Shown here one piece after another: positions 8,761 through 16,593 of a stretch of DNA of 64,000 nt. The translations under genes and the position numbers were made by a program. The stretch's first letter is position 1. Each line of letters starts with the position of its first letter. The DNA comes from Sphingorhabdus_B arenilitoris (GTDB lineage Bacteria; Pseudomonadota; Alphaproteobacteria; Sphingomonadales; Sphingomonadaceae): positions 1,674,001 through 1,738,000 of the forward strand of contig NZ_JBHSDH010000013.1 in the NCBI RefSeq assembly GCF_042651485.1, read 5' to 3'. The notes under the pieces were generated by a model, which saw only the letters and a program-made list of their open reading frames with translations, was not told the DNA's origin and did no database searches.

Positions 8761-9504
8761 ATGACATATTGTATAGGGCTCCGCCTCAATAAGGGGTTGG
8801 TTTTCATGTCCGACACACGCACCAATGCAGGCGTGGACGATATTGCTCAGGTCAAAAAACTGAACAGCTGGGAAATTCCGGGCGAGCGGGTCATCACGCT
8901 ATTATCGGCCGGCAATCTAGCCACCACACAAGCGGTCATCAGCCTGCTCGATGAACGCAGCAAGGCACCCGAAGACCGTAGCCCTTCCATTCTGGCTGCG
9001 CCATCCATGTTTCAGATCGCCACCATTATCGGTCAAACATTGCGCGAAGTCGTCAAATCCTATGCCGAAGAAGGGCAAGAGGCAAAATCCCCTTTTGGCG
9101 CGACGTTGATATTGGGCGGACAGATTAAAGGCAGCGAACCCCGATTGTTCCTGATCTATCCCGAGGGTAATTTTATCGAGGCGGGCCCCGATACCCCATT
9201 TTTCCAAAGCGGCGAAACCAAATATGGCCGCCCCATATTGGTCCGCGCTTATGATCCGGCGATGTCCTTCGAAGAAGCCATCAAATTGATGTTGGTATCA
9301 TTTGATTCAACCATCCGCGCCAATTTGGCCGTGGACCTGCCGCTGGATTTGCAAGTCTATGAAACAGACAGCTACCGGATCAAAACGCAGCAGCGCATCG
9401 AAGCGGACGATCCTTATTTTCAGCAGATTTCTGCGGGCTGGGGCAATGCGTTGCGCAGCGCGTTTCAAATGTTGCCGCCATTTACTTTTGCAGCGGATGA
9501 TTAG
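8761..9504 (+). CDS. Anbu, proteasome beta-subunit-like Ntn hydrolase
   Basis: A 247-residue member of the bacterial Anbu ('ancestral beta-subunit') branch of the proteasome/HslV superfamily. Translation begins 'MTYCIGLRLNKGLVFMSDTR', which after Met removal exposes Thr as the predicted N-terminal nucleophile, and the 'DTRTNAG' segment carries the Asp expected in the Ntn active site. Structural work on homologues describes ring-like or open helical assemblies. Their physiological substrate and any unfoldase partner remain unclear. Here it closes an operon with ATP-grasp, alpha-E and transglutaminase genes, the known Anbu association. No AAA+ unfoldase is nearby. It converges on the lysR gene with 24 bp between them. 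Confidence 0.92.
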   Translation: MTYCIGLRLNKGLVFMSDTRTNAGVDDIAQVKKLNSWEIPGERVITLLSAGNLATTQAVISLLDERSKAPEDRSPSILAAPSMFQIATIIGQTLREVVKSYAEEGQEAKSPFGATLILGGQIKGSEPRLFLIYPEGNFIEAGPDTPFFQSGETKYGRPILVRAYDPAMSFEEAIKLMLVSFDSTIRANLAVDLPLDLQVYETDSYRIKTQQRIEADDPYFQQISAGWGNALRSAFQMLPPFTFAADD

Positions 9505-9528
9505 GACTCTGATGAGCTGGGCGCAGGG

Positions 9529-10365
9529 TCAGGACCTGATCTGGGTCTTCAAATGGGTGATAATATCGCTGGCTAAAATGCTATCAAGCTCGCGCCGCCA
9601 GCAGACATAGGCGGCATTTTCAATCTCGGCTATTTCCGTGATTTGATATAAATTTCCGTTGGCTATATCTTTCCGGACAAGGCTTGATGGCATGAAACCG
9701 TACATCTCATTGTGGATCAGCCATTCTTTGGATAGCACGCCCAGGTCGATGTTCAGGCCAGTCATTGGACGCAGTTTATGGTTGATCGCAATTTCGGGGC
9801 TCAGCGTTGGTCCCCAATCAATATGGACATAGCGTCCACGCCAATTGCTGTCCTCTTTCGGTCCGACCAATATTAGGGGGTCGTTAAACAGCAATTCTGA
9901 GACGACGTCGCGGCGAAAAACCGGATTATACATGACCGCAATGTCCAGCTTTCCCTCGGCCAAATCCCGGTTGAGGCGCGGCGAAGCCCCAGCGGTTACG
10001 TTGAAAGCGATATCAGAAAAGTGCCGCCGTGCATCGGCGAGCCAAGGCAGTAGATAGGCCCGCCAAAGTGCATATTGACCCCCGAAAGAGAGGGAGCGGG
10101 TAAATTCATCGGGCAATGAAACATTATGCAGCCCCAATTCCCATGCGCGGACCGTTTGCCGCGCCGCATCCCTGAATTTCGTCCCTGCCGAGGTCAAACG
10201 GCATCCACGCCTGTCTCGGTCAAACAGGGTCACGCCCAATCGATGCTCCAATTGCTTTATCCGTTCGGTAACCGAGGACGGGCTGGCGTTAACCGATTGC
10301 GCAGCGCCCGCAAAGCTGCCGGTTTCGGCAGCGGCAAGAAATGTTTTCAAGGTCGTAATATCCAT
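9529..10365 (-). CDS. LysR-family transcriptional regulator
   Basis: A 278-residue DNA-binding regulator. The winged helix-turn-helix occupies residues 1-60 ('MDITTLKTFLAAAETGSFAGAA', 'SPSSVTERIKQLEHRLG', 'LFDRDRRGCRLT'), followed by a periplasmic-binding-protein-like effector domain ('LDIAVMYNPVFRRDVVSELL', 'LILVGP'). The effector is not deducible. The start is ATG read from 10365. A perfect inverted repeat lies 3 bp upstream, suggesting autoregulation. The divergent neighbour at 10463 encodes an exported coiled-coil protein and could be a target, since LysR regulators often control the divergent gene. Confidence 0.92.
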   Translation of the reverse strand: MDITTLKTFLAAAETGSFAGAAQSVNASPSSVTERIKQLEHRLGVTLFDRDRRGCRLTSAGTKFRDAARQTVRAWELGLHNVSLPDEFTRSLSFGGQYALWRAYLLPWLADARRHFSDIAFNVTAGASPRLNRDLAEGKLDIAVMYNPVFRRDVVSELLFNDPLILVGPKEDSNWRGRYVHIDWGPTLSPEIAINHKLRPMTGLNIDLGVLSKEWLIHNEMYGFMPSSLVRKDIANGNLYQITEIAEIENAAYVCWRRELDSILASDIITHLKTQIRS

Positions 10366-10367
10366 TT

Positions 10368-10386
10368 AATTCGGATATACCGAATT
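10368..10386. promoter_or_regulatory. Candidate LysR operator, inverted repeat AATTCGG-N5-CCGAATT
   Basis: The sequence AATTCGGATATACCGAATT is a perfect 7-bp inverted repeat around a 5-bp AT-rich spacer and contains the T-N11-A pattern of LysR-type boxes. It sits 3 bp upstream of the lysR start codon and about 77 bp upstream of the divergent gene at 10463. This position fits a recognition site for autoregulation and possibly divergent control. The palindrome is seen directly; its use by this LysR protein is inference. Confidence 0.6.
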
Positions 10387-10462
10387 TATTATTCTAACAA
10401 TCCCGTTTCCTAAAATATATTCCGGCCCCTATATTGGTTTCAACAAACCAATGGAGCCTTAT

Positions 10463-10999
10463 ATGAACAAGAAAATCATCCTATCATTGATCACCGCATC
10501 AATGGCTTTTGCTACACCGCAATTGGCCGTCGCTCAGCAGGACGAGAGTGCTCCTGCCATTGTTGTCACGGCCAAGCTGCAAAAACAGTGGGACAAGGGC
10601 AGTCAGCTGGAGCTGAAGGGGCTAAAGGAGCGAGCAAAAGCCGAAAAAGCATTGGCCGATGCCAATCGTGATGTGATCGCGGCTCAGTCGAAACGCGACA
10701 ATAGCCGTGCCATCGGCAATAATGCGAAGGATGAGTTTTTGAAACTGACCTCGCCGGTGCCATATTTCGCCGATGCCGATGAAGCGGCACGGTGGGCACG
10801 CCAAGTCGATAAGGTCGCGGGCGAATGGGCCAAGCATGATGACCGCCGCTTGGATGGCCGCGCTGATCTCGAAAAGGCTCAGAAAAAGCAAGCGAAAGCC
10901 CAGTCTGCATTGGCAAAAGCCCAATCGGATGTCGATCAGGGCAGGTCTTTAAAATTGGATGCCGAACAGCGCAGCCAGATCGGCTCCATCACAAGTTAA
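10463..10999 (+). CDS. Exported Ala/Lys-rich coiled-coil protein of unknown function
   Basis: A 178-residue protein that I do not recognise. The ATG at 10463 is preferred over the in-frame ATG at 10451 because the latter lies in the GGAG ribosome site. Residues 1-25 form a clean signal peptide ('MNKKIILSLITASMAFA...AVAQQ'). After a short linker 'APAIVVTAKLQKQW' the rest is helical and rich in Ala, Lys, Gln and Asp with heptad-like spacing ('LKERAKAEKALADANRDVIAAQSK', 'LEKAQKKQAKAQSALAKAQ' segments), so a periplasmic coiled coil is likely. Divergent from lysR, which may regulate it. Confidence 0.7.
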   Translation: MNKKIILSLITASMAFATPQLAVAQQDESAPAIVVTAKLQKQWDKGSQLELKGLKERAKAEKALADANRDVIAAQSKRDNSRAIGNNAKDEFLKLTSPVPYFADADEAARWARQVDKVAGEWAKHDDRRLDGRADLEKAQKKQAKAQSALAKAQSDVDQGRSLKLDAEQRSQIGSITS

Positions 11000-11135
11000 A
11001 TCGTAACTTATAATCCGGTTAGGCAGGAAGCTCTTTGGGTCGTAAGAGCAAGTGCCGGGGAGGAGCGAGCTCTTTGGGAAATGCTTCTCCCCAGATCCGG
11101 GCCCAAATGCGGGCCCAAAATGCGGGAAGGTCATT

Positions 11136-11798
11136 ATGCCAAACGAGAGAAAATGCAGCTATATATTCGGCCTACCCTTGGCCATTGCGGCTGCGATGAT
11201 CCCGATAACGGCAATCGCGCAAACATCCGGAGAGAAGCAGCGCTCGGTTGGAGGGGAAGCAGCCCAAGCAATTGTTCAGCCCCTCGATGATTTAAACCTC
11301 AGCAAAGATGATATCCCGCCCGCCTTATTATTGATTCAAGATAATCCCTATTCGATGGACGGGCTCAATAGCTGTTCGATGGTTGCCACTGAAATCGACC
11401 GGCTAAATGCCGTATTGGGCCCCGATGTCGACGAGGACGCGAAGAAAACAGGTGTGGCGCAATCCGCGTTGCGCGCGGGGGGTAACTTGCTTGGTAGCTT
11501 CATTCCCTTTCGCGGTATCGTGCGCAGACTGTCGGGTGCCAATGCCCATCGGCGTAAAGTCCAAGAGGCGGTTTTTGCAGGCGTCACACGCCGCAGTTTC
11601 CTGAAAGGTTATATGGCTTCCAACGACTGCGCCGCATTTCGCGCGGGATATGCCGGGGACAGCAGTGGCGCGGCGGAGGGTTATAGCGCAATGCCGTCGG
11701 CGGATGACCGCTATCGTCCGATAGACACCACTCCCCTGCAACCTATAATGGAGATACAGCTACCTGCCTCAAACGATGCGGAGGATAACCCAGAATGA
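11136..11798 (+). CDS. Exported protein of unknown function
   Basis: A 220-residue protein from the ATG at 11136, chosen because GGGAAGG lies 6-12 bases upstream and a signal peptide follows at once ('YIFGLPLAIAAAMIPITAIAQ'). The mature part has one conserved-looking block, 'MDGLNSCSMVATEIDRLNAVLGPDVD', with a second Cys in 'SNDCAAFRAGY'. The two cysteines could form a periplasmic disulfide. A central hydrophobic, glycine-rich stretch 'LRAGGNLLGSFIPFRGIVRRLSG' could associate with membrane. Similar short exported proteins occur in sphingomonads but carry no function that I know of. It is followed by the convergent P450 gene 16 bp later. Confidence 0.7.
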   Translation: MPNERKCSYIFGLPLAIAAAMIPITAIAQTSGEKQRSVGGEAAQAIVQPLDDLNLSKDDIPPALLLIQDNPYSMDGLNSCSMVATEIDRLNAVLGPDVDEDAKKTGVAQSALRAGGNLLGSFIPFRGIVRRLSGANAHRRKVQEAVFAGVTRRSFLKGYMASNDCAAFRAGYAGDSSGAAEGYSAMPSADDRYRPIDTTPLQPIMEIQLPASNDAEDNPE

Positions 11799-11814
11799 TA
11801 ACGCCCCATCAATT

Positions 11815-13116
11815 TCAATGAGCGGTTAATGTTACTAGGAGTGGGTGTTTATGCTGCAATGTAATGCCAGGCTCTGCCGTGATGGTTTGGCCGTCGCATA
11901 ATTTCAACTGAAATAACTGTGTAACCGATTGAATGACACGGTGCGCCACCATATTAGCCATATGCAGGCCAACGCATTTATGCTTGCCAATGCCAAAGGG
12001 TATATAACGGCCTTTTGCGCCTTTATCGCTGCCATCATCATGAAAACGGCCAGGGTCAAATTCATCCGGCCGGTCCCATAAATGTGGATGCCGGTGCAGC
12101 ACATAAGGTGACATTAGCATCATTGATCCGCGCTCAATATGGTAACCGCCAATGTGATCAGGGCCAACCGCGCGCCGTTCCATGATCCAGATAGACGGAT
12201 AAAGCCGCAGCGTTTCGGCAAATATCTGCGCCGGGGAATAGGGGGCCGCGATGCCGGGCGCAGAGCGGGCTATCAAATAAAATGCCCATGACAAGGCATT
12301 GGCGGTTGTTTCATGGCCAGCGAGCAACAACGTCACCGCCGCATCACGCAGCTCGGCATCGGATAGTCGCATATCCCCCTCCGCCTCATGCGCGGTCAAA
12401 AGCCGGGCGAGCAAATCATCCTGATTGCCGCCGCTGTCCCGCCTTTCCCGCAATATGGCCAATATGACGCTATCAATTTCAGCCTTTGCCCGTTTGAAGG
12501 AGCGGCGGTGAAAATGAGGTGAAATGAAGGAAGGATCAACCGGCGCTTGCAGCCGCCGCCATGTATCGTCCAATATGATGGCCAGCGCATCTTCGATCCG
12601 CCGCGCATCGACGCTGCTCGAAAATAGCATTTTTGCGGCAGCACGGATCATCAAATGCAGCATTTCGGCGACGATGTTAACTGGCCGTCCTTCCCGTTCG
12701 CATTGCCGCCAGCGGTCCAGCATCAGGTCAAGTTCAACGTCAATCGCGGGCAGGATCGTTTCCAGATATTTGGGCTGGAATACTGGCTGAATCAAGCGGC
12801 GTTGCCGCTGCCACGCGGGTTTATTCGCAGATAACAGGCTGTCGCCGCACGTCTCCTTTATCTGCGCGACGCTACGTGTTTTCTTGTCATAGTTGGACGC
12901 ATTTTTGGCCAGCACATGGTGGATATATTCCGGACTATTCAGCAAATAGGCCCGGAACGGCCCAAACCGCATCCGGGATATATCCCCGTAACGGCTCGCA
13001 GTTTCCATCAGGAAGCCTGTGGCATCGGCCTGAAATGCGTGCAAATTACCCCATAGCAATCCGCCTTTTGGACCGGGAGCGGTTCGGCGGGAGGCAGGAG
13101 GCGGAGCGGTTGCCAT
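11815..13116 (-). CDS. Cytochrome P450
   Basis: A soluble 433-residue haem monooxygenase (no membrane anchor). Motifs in order: I-helix 'LLLAGHETTANALSW' with the acid-alcohol pair replaced by the usual bacterial E-T, the K-helix 'ETLRLYP' (ExxR), 'FDPGRF' and the haem loop 'FGIGKHKCVGLHMA' with the axial Cys at about residue 381. Its overall pattern ('PGPKGGLLWGNLHAFQADATGFL') resembles class-independent fatty-acid/terpene-oxidising CYPs. It starts 2 bp after the sulfotransferase stop, so the two are cotranscribed; a longer start (TTG at 13137) is possible. Redox partners are not encoded nearby. Context suggests it hydroxylates the product, or a precursor, of the divergent HMG-CoA reductase operon, giving the sulfotransferase a hydroxyl group to modify. 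Confidence 0.93.
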   Translation of the reverse strand: MATAPPPASRRTAPGPKGGLLWGNLHAFQADATGFLMETASRYGDISRMRFGPFRAYLLNSPEYIHHVLAKNASNYDKKTRSVAQIKETCGDSLLSANKPAWQRQRRLIQPVFQPKYLETILPAIDVELDLMLDRWRQCEREGRPVNIVAEMLHLMIRAAAKMLFSSSVDARRIEDALAIILDDTWRRLQAPVDPSFISPHFHRRSFKRAKAEIDSVILAILRERRDSGGNQDDLLARLLTAHEAEGDMRLSDAELRDAAVTLLLAGHETTANALSWAFYLIARSAPGIAAPYSPAQIFAETLRLYPSIWIMERRAVGPDHIGGYHIERGSMMLMSPYVLHRHPHLWDRPDEFDPGRFHDDGSDKGAKGRYIPFGIGKHKCVGLHMANMVAHRVIQSVTQLFQLKLCDGQTITAEPGITLQHKHPLLVTLTAH

Positions 13117-13118
13117 GG

Positions 13119-14237
13119 CTATTGCGGATAACCCCAATGGTCAAAGCTGCGCCGCCAGCGGTCATAAACCATCGCCTTTTCATCCTCGGTCAGGCGCAGA
13201 AAGTCATTTTTCTGATAGCCTTTAATGCCATCCAAATAACGGCGTAACTTGGGTTGATATTCGCCATAACCCGGCAATGCCAATTGCTCGTAAACCGATT
13301 TCATCTGCGCTACAGGATCAGCTTCCAGCTCGTCAAAACGCAGCTCACAAAAATGCCCTTTGGGGATTAACGGCAAATCTTCGAAATAGGCATCATACAT
13401 ATTCACTTGGCGCTGCAATATGCCTTCATCAATGCCTGGCAAATTCGGCCTTTGGAGATAGGTATACCATCCGGCGGTGTCGAAAAAATGCCGCTGCGAC
13501 TGAAACACACGGTAGGGGTCGCGGTGAATATGAACAAAGCGGGCGTCTGGGAACACCTCCAATATTGTGCGGATCCGCGCAGTATGCGGCGGTGATTTGA
13601 GCAGCAACGCCCGGTCATCATTCAACGCCAATTTCTGACAGAAATAATATAGCGCGGCTTTCCAGGCCTCCACTTCCTCCCGCTTCGCATCACGGAAGGT
13701 CAGATATTTTTCATATTCCGCCTCCCGCCTTGGGAAACTGGTGCCTAAATAAAGCGATTTCAGCGTCATCAAAAGCGGCGCAAATTCATCCTCCTGCGGC
13801 GAGGAGAATTTGAGCGCCATATTGTCCATCGGCCGGGTCGGCGGCACCAAAAACGGAAATAGCCGAGTGATCAGATTTTCCGTGGTAAGGAAAGTCAGCG
13901 GATTGACCACTTGATAGGTGTTGGCATAATTAAACTGCGCATCATCCTGAGCCAGCAGGTCATGCAGCAATGTCGTGCCGCTGCGCCAATGGCCAAGGAT
14001 GAATAGCGGGGGCTGTTTGATCTGAACGGCATCAATGGCTTTGCCATATCGGGCCTTCTCCATCGCAGCGGATACGCTGTTCATCATACTGGTCAAGCTA
14101 ATGAAAGCAGCGCGGTGCCAATAAGGCGCAGATATATGGAAATTATTTTCTGCAAGCACCCGCATCCACGCTCCGAAGGTGATACCGGTCATATAATTAT
14201 GACCAATACTCCAGCGATGTTTCAGCTTATCCGCCAT
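13119..14237 (-). CDS. Sulfotransferase (PAPS-dependent)
   Basis: A 372-residue cytosolic sulfotransferase. The 5'-phosphosulfate loop is 'FILGHWRSGTTLLHDLL' (residues about 78-94), and the 3'-phosphate site is 'RFVHIHRDPYRVFQSQRHF', which includes the Arg/Ser pair that grips PAPS. It resembles the bacterial group related to carbohydrate and lipid sulfotransferases, ending in 'YDRWRRSFDHWGY'. The start at 14237 has a strong GGGGGAGGG ribosome site. First gene of the leftward pair with the P450 and divergent from the HMG-CoA reductase operon across 131 bp, so coordinated expression is plausible. The acceptor is unknown; a hydroxylated lipid or isoprenoid made by the neighbouring operon is my inference. 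Confidence 0.9.
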   Translation of the reverse strand: MADKLKHRWSIGHNYMTGITFGAWMRVLAENNFHISAPYWHRAAFISLTSMMNSVSAAMEKARYGKAIDAVQIKQPPLFILGHWRSGTTLLHDLLAQDDAQFNYANTYQVVNPLTFLTTENLITRLFPFLVPPTRPMDNMALKFSSPQEDEFAPLLMTLKSLYLGTSFPRREAEYEKYLTFRDAKREEVEAWKAALYYFCQKLALNDDRALLLKSPPHTARIRTILEVFPDARFVHIHRDPYRVFQSQRHFFDTAGWYTYLQRPNLPGIDEGILQRQVNMYDAYFEDLPLIPKGHFCELRFDELEADPVAQMKSVYEQLALPGYGEYQPKLRRYLDGIKGYQKNDFLRLTEDEKAMVYDRWRRSFDHWGYPQ

Positions 14238-14368
14238 ATCACCCTCCCCCTATTTGACCGGCTGAGAAAAATCTCGGCATATATTTCTTTGCAACAAGGC
14301 TTTTTTCATCAATAGTTTCTATCCGTAGCTTTGGCTATGTTGTTTGAATAGGGGTTTAGGGTGTTTGC

Positions 14369-15646
14369 ATGACTTTGCTGCCGGATAATGTGCACCGAAT
14401 GCTCGCATCGCTGCGGCAGCAATTGGCAGAGCATGGCTTTGTCGGCCGTATGGGTCCGTCGGACGCGCCGCCGCCGCAAAGGATGCCGACCCGGCAATCC
14501 GCGAGCGATAAAAGCGTAGAGGCTATCTGGCAAAGACTGCAAGGCGACACACAGGTCAGCGACGCAGACAAAGGCGAATTGGCCGATAGCCTGTCGATCT
14601 CAAGGGCGAGCGAATATGCGGCCAATATCGAAAATTATATTGGCACAACCAAATTGCCATTGGGCGTGATTGGACCATTACGCGTCAATGGATTGCACGC
14701 GGCAGGCGATTATTTTGTGCCCATGGCAACATCCGAAGCGGCGCTGGTGGCGTCGTATGCGCGCGGAGCGGAAATATGTTCCCGGGCCGGCGGTGTCTCT
14801 GCGGCAGTCTTGCGTGAAGGCGTGCTGCGCACTCCGGCTTTCATATTTCCCGATATGCTGACAGCCGGACATTTCATCAATTGGATCGCCGAAAATGAAG
14901 ACGCGCTGCAGGCCGCAGCACAGGCAACCACGCGGCATGGCAAATTGATCCAGATAGAGCCATTTATGGATGTCGATTTGGTTTTCCTGATGTGCCGTTA
15001 CACCACGGGCGATGCGGCGGGGCAGAATATGGTAACCGTGGCGACGCAGGCATTGTGCAACTATATCGCCGAACATTGCCCGATCAAACCGCTCCATTGG
15101 TTTGTGGAGGCCAATTTTTCGGGCGATAAAAAAGCCAGCTATTTGGGAATGCACAGTGGGCGCGGGCGCAAAGTAACGGCCAGTGTGACATTGCCCGACG
15201 ATATGATCCGCAAATATCTGCGTGCTGATCCTGATGCGATGATGGCATATGGCCGGGTTGCCGGATTGGGATCAATCTTAAGCGGGCAAATGGGGGCGCA
15301 GGCCCATTATGCCAATGCACTCGCCGCGATATATATTGCCACCGGTCAGGATGCCGCCTGTGTGGCCGAATCCTCGGTGGGCTTTACCCGGATGGAACGC
15401 CGCGACGGGGGCATATTCTTCTCTGTCACCCTGCCCAATATATTGGTCGGCACCGTGGGCGGCGGCACCGGTTTACCCAGCCAATCGGCGGGCCTTGCTA
15501 TCATGGGCCTAAAAGGAGCTGGCCATGCGCCGGCCTTGGCTGAGGTGATTGCCAGCGCCTGTATGTGCGGCGAAATATCGATTGTCGCTGCGATTGCGGC
15601 TGGTCATTTCACCCATGCCCATCATAAATTGGCCCGGCTTCGTTAA
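14369..15646 (+). CDS. HMG-CoA reductase, class I-like
   Basis: Predicted to reduce 3-hydroxy-3-methylglutaryl-CoA to mevalonate with NAD(P)H. The 425-residue protein is a complete catalytic domain without the membrane anchor of eukaryotic forms. The four catalytic residues of the family are present: Glu88 in 'IENYIGTTKLPLGVIGPL', Lys254/255 in 'SGDKKASY', Asp328 in 'GQDAA' and His418 in 'AAGHFTHAHHK'. The cofactor/substrate blocks 'VPMATSEAALVAS' and 'GTVGGGTGLPSQ' are also clear. Sphingomonads normally make isoprenoids by the MEP pathway, and no other mevalonate-pathway gene is in the window, so the product may be a metabolite-specific precursor. First gene of a seven-gene operon; its stop overlaps the next start (TAATG). 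Confidence 0.93.
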   Translation: MTLLPDNVHRMLASLRQQLAEHGFVGRMGPSDAPPPQRMPTRQSASDKSVEAIWQRLQGDTQVSDADKGELADSLSISRASEYAANIENYIGTTKLPLGVIGPLRVNGLHAAGDYFVPMATSEAALVASYARGAEICSRAGGVSAAVLREGVLRTPAFIFPDMLTAGHFINWIAENEDALQAAAQATTRHGKLIQIEPFMDVDLVFLMCRYTTGDAAGQNMVTVATQALCNYIAEHCPIKPLHWFVEANFSGDKKASYLGMHSGRGRKVTASVTLPDDMIRKYLRADPDAMMAYGRVAGLGSILSGQMGAQAHYANALAAIYIATGQDAACVAESSVGFTRMERRDGGIFFSVTLPNILVGTVGGGTGLPSQSAGLAIMGLKGAGHAPALAEVIASACMCGEISIVAAIAAGHFTHAHHKLARLR

Positions 15647-16593
15647 TGCAGATCGCGCGGCACCCAAAGGCAGGGGCGGGTTTGGCGGAACGGCTGTGGA
15701 TTTATCAAGCCGAGCGCTTCCCGCTGTTCAAAACCGGTCTATTGCTGCTGGTTTTTTCTGCTGCCAGTATCAGTATATCGGCCCATTTGGGCGGGCGCCC
15801 TTTGCCCGGCTGGCCCGTTTTTGCGTCCGTTTGGGCGGTGACATTCATCCTATTTTTCCAAATGCGCGCCTGTGACGAATGGAAAGATTTGGAGGATGAC
15901 CGCACATATCGGCCCGAACGACCGATACCCAGCGGGCTGATCTCGCTCCGCTTTGTGATCATTACCGCTATCGCCGCAGCTGGCTTGGCGCTGCTGCTGG
16001 CAGGTAATATCTATCCCTTATTACTGCTTCCACTGGCGCTGGTGTGGGTGTGGTTGGCATTGATGACAGCCGAATTTTTCGCACCCAAATGGCTCAAGGC
16101 AAGACCGCTTATTTATCTGGTCACCCATATGGCGATTATGCCGCTGATCGATTTGTTCATCACTGCTGCCGAATGGTTGCCGCACGGCAATAGCCCGCCC
16201 GCCGGATTATGGCTGTTCCTGGCGCTCAGCTTCACCAATGGCTGCGTCCTCGAAATCGGACGCAAAATCTGGGCTCCGGATAGCGAACGAGAGGGCGTGG
16301 AGACTTATTCGGGATTATGGGGCGCAAAGCGGGCGGCCTACATCTGGTGCGGCATTTGCGCGGCGGCTTGGCTGCTGCTGAGCGCGTTGGGATGGGCGGT
16401 GGGCGCCCCGCTGCTGATATCTGGATTGGGCTTTATCGCGCTCGCTATCGCGACCATTACAGCGTTGCGCTTCATTCGTGCGCCCAGCCGCGCAGGAGAA
16501 AAAGCGATTGAGAATATCGCCGGACTGTGGGTGTTTATCTGTTACGCGGTGGCAGGATTTGCGCCCGCACTGGCAAATTGGGTGGCCGCATAA
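15646..16593 (+). CDS. UbiA-family prenyltransferase-like membrane protein
   Basis: A 315-residue integral membrane protein with about 8 hydrophobic helices. It carries the first Asp-rich UbiA motif as 'RACDEWKDLEDDRTYRPERPIPSG' features (Asp77, Asp81, Asp84, then the conserved 'RPIPSG'), and the second as 'DSEREGVETYSGLWG' near residue 205. UbiA enzymes transfer prenyl or similar diphosphate-linked groups to aromatic or lipid acceptors. The motif is a variant of the canonical NDxxDxxxD, so the substrate could differ from quinone or haem precursors. It overlaps HMG-CoA reductase upstream and the phosphotransferase downstream (TAATG both times). Co-occurrence with HMGR and a polyprenol-kinase-like protein favours an isoprenoid donor. 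Confidence 0.82.
   Translation: MQIARHPKAGAGLAERLWIYQAERFPLFKTGLLLLVFSAASISISAHLGGRPLPGWPVFASVWAVTFILFFQMRACDEWKDLEDDRTYRPERPIPSGLISLRFVIITAIAAAGLALLLAGNIYPLLLLPLALVWVWLALMTAEFFAPKWLKARPLIYLVTHMAIMPLIDLFITAAEWLPHGNSPPAGLWLFLALSFTNGCVLEIGRKIWAPDSEREGVETYSGLWGAKRAAYIWCGICAAAWLLLSALGWAVGAPLLISGLGFIALAIATITALRFIRAPSRAGEKAIENIAGLWVFICYAVAGFAPALANWVAA

Noticed and set aside
5346..10141. An identical 16-base string (ATGCAGCCCCAATTCC) at 5346-5361 and 10126-10141.
   Set aside because: One copy is intergenic and the other lies within the lysR coding sequence; flanks do not match and no other copies were seen, so chance is the simplest explanation.
11000..11135. GGGCCCAAAATGC-type direct repeats and a GGGGAG...CTCCCC pairing upstream of the exported protein at 11136.
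   Set aside because: The region is short, matches no riboswitch or small-RNA class that I know, and the repeats are only two or three imperfect units.
14261..14278. A small hairpin (GCTGAGA/TCTCGGC, loop AAAA) between the sulfotransferase and HMGR genes.
   Set aside because: Stem is only seven pairs with one wobble and there is no T-run or anti-terminator partner; not enough to call an attenuator.
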